From: Neisseria dumasiana
Lineage (GTDB): Bacteria; Pseudomonadota; Gammaproteobacteria; Burkholderiales; Neisseriaceae
NCBI RefSeq assembly: GCF_022870885.1
Contig: NZ_CP091509.1
Coordinates: 2,232,001-2,296,000 of the forward strand
DNA: 64,000 nt
Reading direction: 5' to 3'
This document shows positions 63,150 through 64,000 of this stretch, piece by piece. A program made the position numbers and the translations under genes. Under the pieces are notes generated by a model. It was not told where the DNA came from, did no database searches, and worked only from the letters and a program-made list of their open reading frames with translations. Each line of letters opens with the position of its first letter. The stretch's first letter is position 1.

Positions 63150-63516
63150 AAAACATGAGGGCGGATTGTTTTCCCTGCCAAACCGCCCTATAATCATCGG
63201 TTTTGCGCGCAGCCGACCGTATTTCCCCAAGCCGTAACACATTTCTTTTTTGCATATTTTTTTATCTTTATGCGCATGAAGAAATGATTTTTGCATACGG
63301 CACTCCGAGCCGGACGCAGCGCATACTCTCATTATTATAATTTTGCAGCACAGCAAATACTGTTCACACATCAACACACACACCGCCCAAAGCGGGCAAA
63401 CAGGCGTTATGTCAAATGAACTTAACTTGCTAAGGCGCAGCAACGCCCCGGCAAGTTAAATTTATTTGCGCTATGCGGCCGTTACTGCATTGCCGAATGC
63501 TCCGCACGGGTTGAAT
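63150..63516. other. ampG / mntX-like spacer with Correia fragment
   Basis: No gene. A stretch AACTTGCTAAGGCGCAGCAACGCC at 63424-63448 resembles the Correia CTAAGGCG-CAACGCC arm. I looked for a yybP-ykoY manganese riboswitch, which precedes related genes in other bacteria, and did not find its conserved loops convincingly. AT-rich part at 63240-63350 may contain the promoter. Confidence 0.4.
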
Positions 63517-64000
63517 ATGGGATTTATGGAAGCGTTTGTTTCATCTACTTTCAGCATAGCCGCCACCGAAATCGGCGACAAAACACAACTGCTGGCCTTG
63601 TTGCTTGCTTCGCGTTTTTCCCAGAAAAACGCCGTTGTGGCGGGCATATTCATGGCCACGCTGCTGAATCATATTTTATCTACCGTTTTGGGCATTTGGC
63701 TTGCTCAAACCCTTTCTCCCCAAACAGTCAAATGGATCGTCGGCCTGAGTTTTATCGTAATGGGCTTATGGCTGCTTCTGCCCGGCAAAATAAATGCTTT
63801 AAACGAACGCTGGCTGAAATACGGCGCATTCGGAGCCACCGCCATTTTGTTTTTCATTGCCGAAATCGGCGATAAAACACAAGTTGCCACCATAGTGATG
63901 GCGGTGAAATACCAAGAAATGTTTTGGGTAATTACCGGCAGCGTACTCGGCCTGTTGCTCGCCAACGTGCCGATCGTTTATTTCGGAGAAGCCTTAATCA
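63517..64000 (+). CDS. mntX: Manganese exporter of the UPF0016/GDT1 family, N-terminal part
   Basis: The gene runs off the window end. The first 161 codons contain two copies of the signature E-x-G-D-K-T/S, as ATEIGDKTQLLALLLASRFS and AEIGDKTQVATIVMA, separated by membrane helices. This is the UPF0016/TMEM165 family; meningococcal MntX of this type exports manganese. Two ATG codons three codons apart could start it (63517 or 63526). Confidence 0.88.
   Translation, partial: MGFMEAFVSSTFSIAATEIGDKTQLLALLLASRFSQKNAVVAGIFMATLLNHILSTVLGIWLAQTLSPQTVKWIVGLSFIVMGLWLLLPGKINALNERWLKYGAFGATAILFFIAEIGDKTQVATIVMAVKYQEMFWVITGSVLGLLLANVPIVYFGEALI

Noticed and set aside
63150..63516. Possible manganese (yybP-ykoY) riboswitch before the mntX-like gene
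   Set aside because: Gene family made it plausible, but the conserved loop sequences are not convincingly present; the CTAAGGCG/CAACGCC part fits a Correia fragment better.

Overview
The window is chromosomal DNA from a member of the genus Neisseria or a very close relative. The main reason is a dense scatter of the neisserial DNA uptake sequence in its AG form (AGGCCGTCTGAA). I count roughly 75 copies with the GCCGTCTGAA core, many paired as inverted repeats that form transcription terminators. Genus-typical genes agree: rmpM, an LpxL1-type lipid A acyltransferase next to metK, farAB, a lipoprotein cytochrome c peroxidase, ntrYX and an mntX-like gene. The AG form argues against the meningococcus/gonococcus pair; I cannot name the species.

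Layout: 1-4.7 kb holds the end of pyrI, rpmG-rpmB, purH, a small secreted protein and dusB-fis. 4.7-6.9 kb holds a very AT-rich leader and a calcium-binding RTX-repeat protein with a long Pro-Lys-Pro-Glu array. 7-14.2 kb holds a 43-residue lipoprotein, a DUF3579-GNAT fusion, an LPS glycosyltransferase, lpxL1, metK, ccp and gpsA. 14.3-18.6 kb holds a coiled-coil protein, zapA, 6S RNA, rplM-rpsI, cysB and rmpM. 19-27.6 kb holds thiL-pgpA-apaG, an AGCS symporter, bioD, farA, farB and a half-size EamA protein.

27.9-38.8 kb is a type VI secretion locus on the minus strand: a PAAR tip protein coupled to an unrecognised membrane protein, then tssM-tssA-tssF-tssG, a gap, and tssJ-tssE. Sheath, Hcp, VgrG, ClpV, TssK and TssL genes are not in the window, so the machine must be completed elsewhere or is incomplete. 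39-47.5 kb holds groES-groEL, parE, rppH, potF, two small stress-type proteins (DUF1328, CsbD) and smg. 47.5-57 kb holds dprA, a LysM protein, and a forward cluster def-fmt-rsmB-DUF4390-ntrY-ntrX. 57-64 kb holds a DUF4112 protein, a lipoprotein alpha/beta hydrolase, cyaY, lptM-lysA, ampG and the start of an mntX-like manganese exporter.

The intergenic spaces contain two families of small non-coding repeats. One is Correia-like (CREE), with ends like TATAGTCAATC. The other is a family of about 70-170 bp elements bounded by GAGACCTTTGCAAAA inverted repeats. The second family has inserted at the tssG stop codon and elsewhere appears with Correia sequence nested inside it. No tRNA, rRNA, CRISPR array, prophage or complete insertion sequence was found. 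All calls come from reading the sequence; no database search was run.
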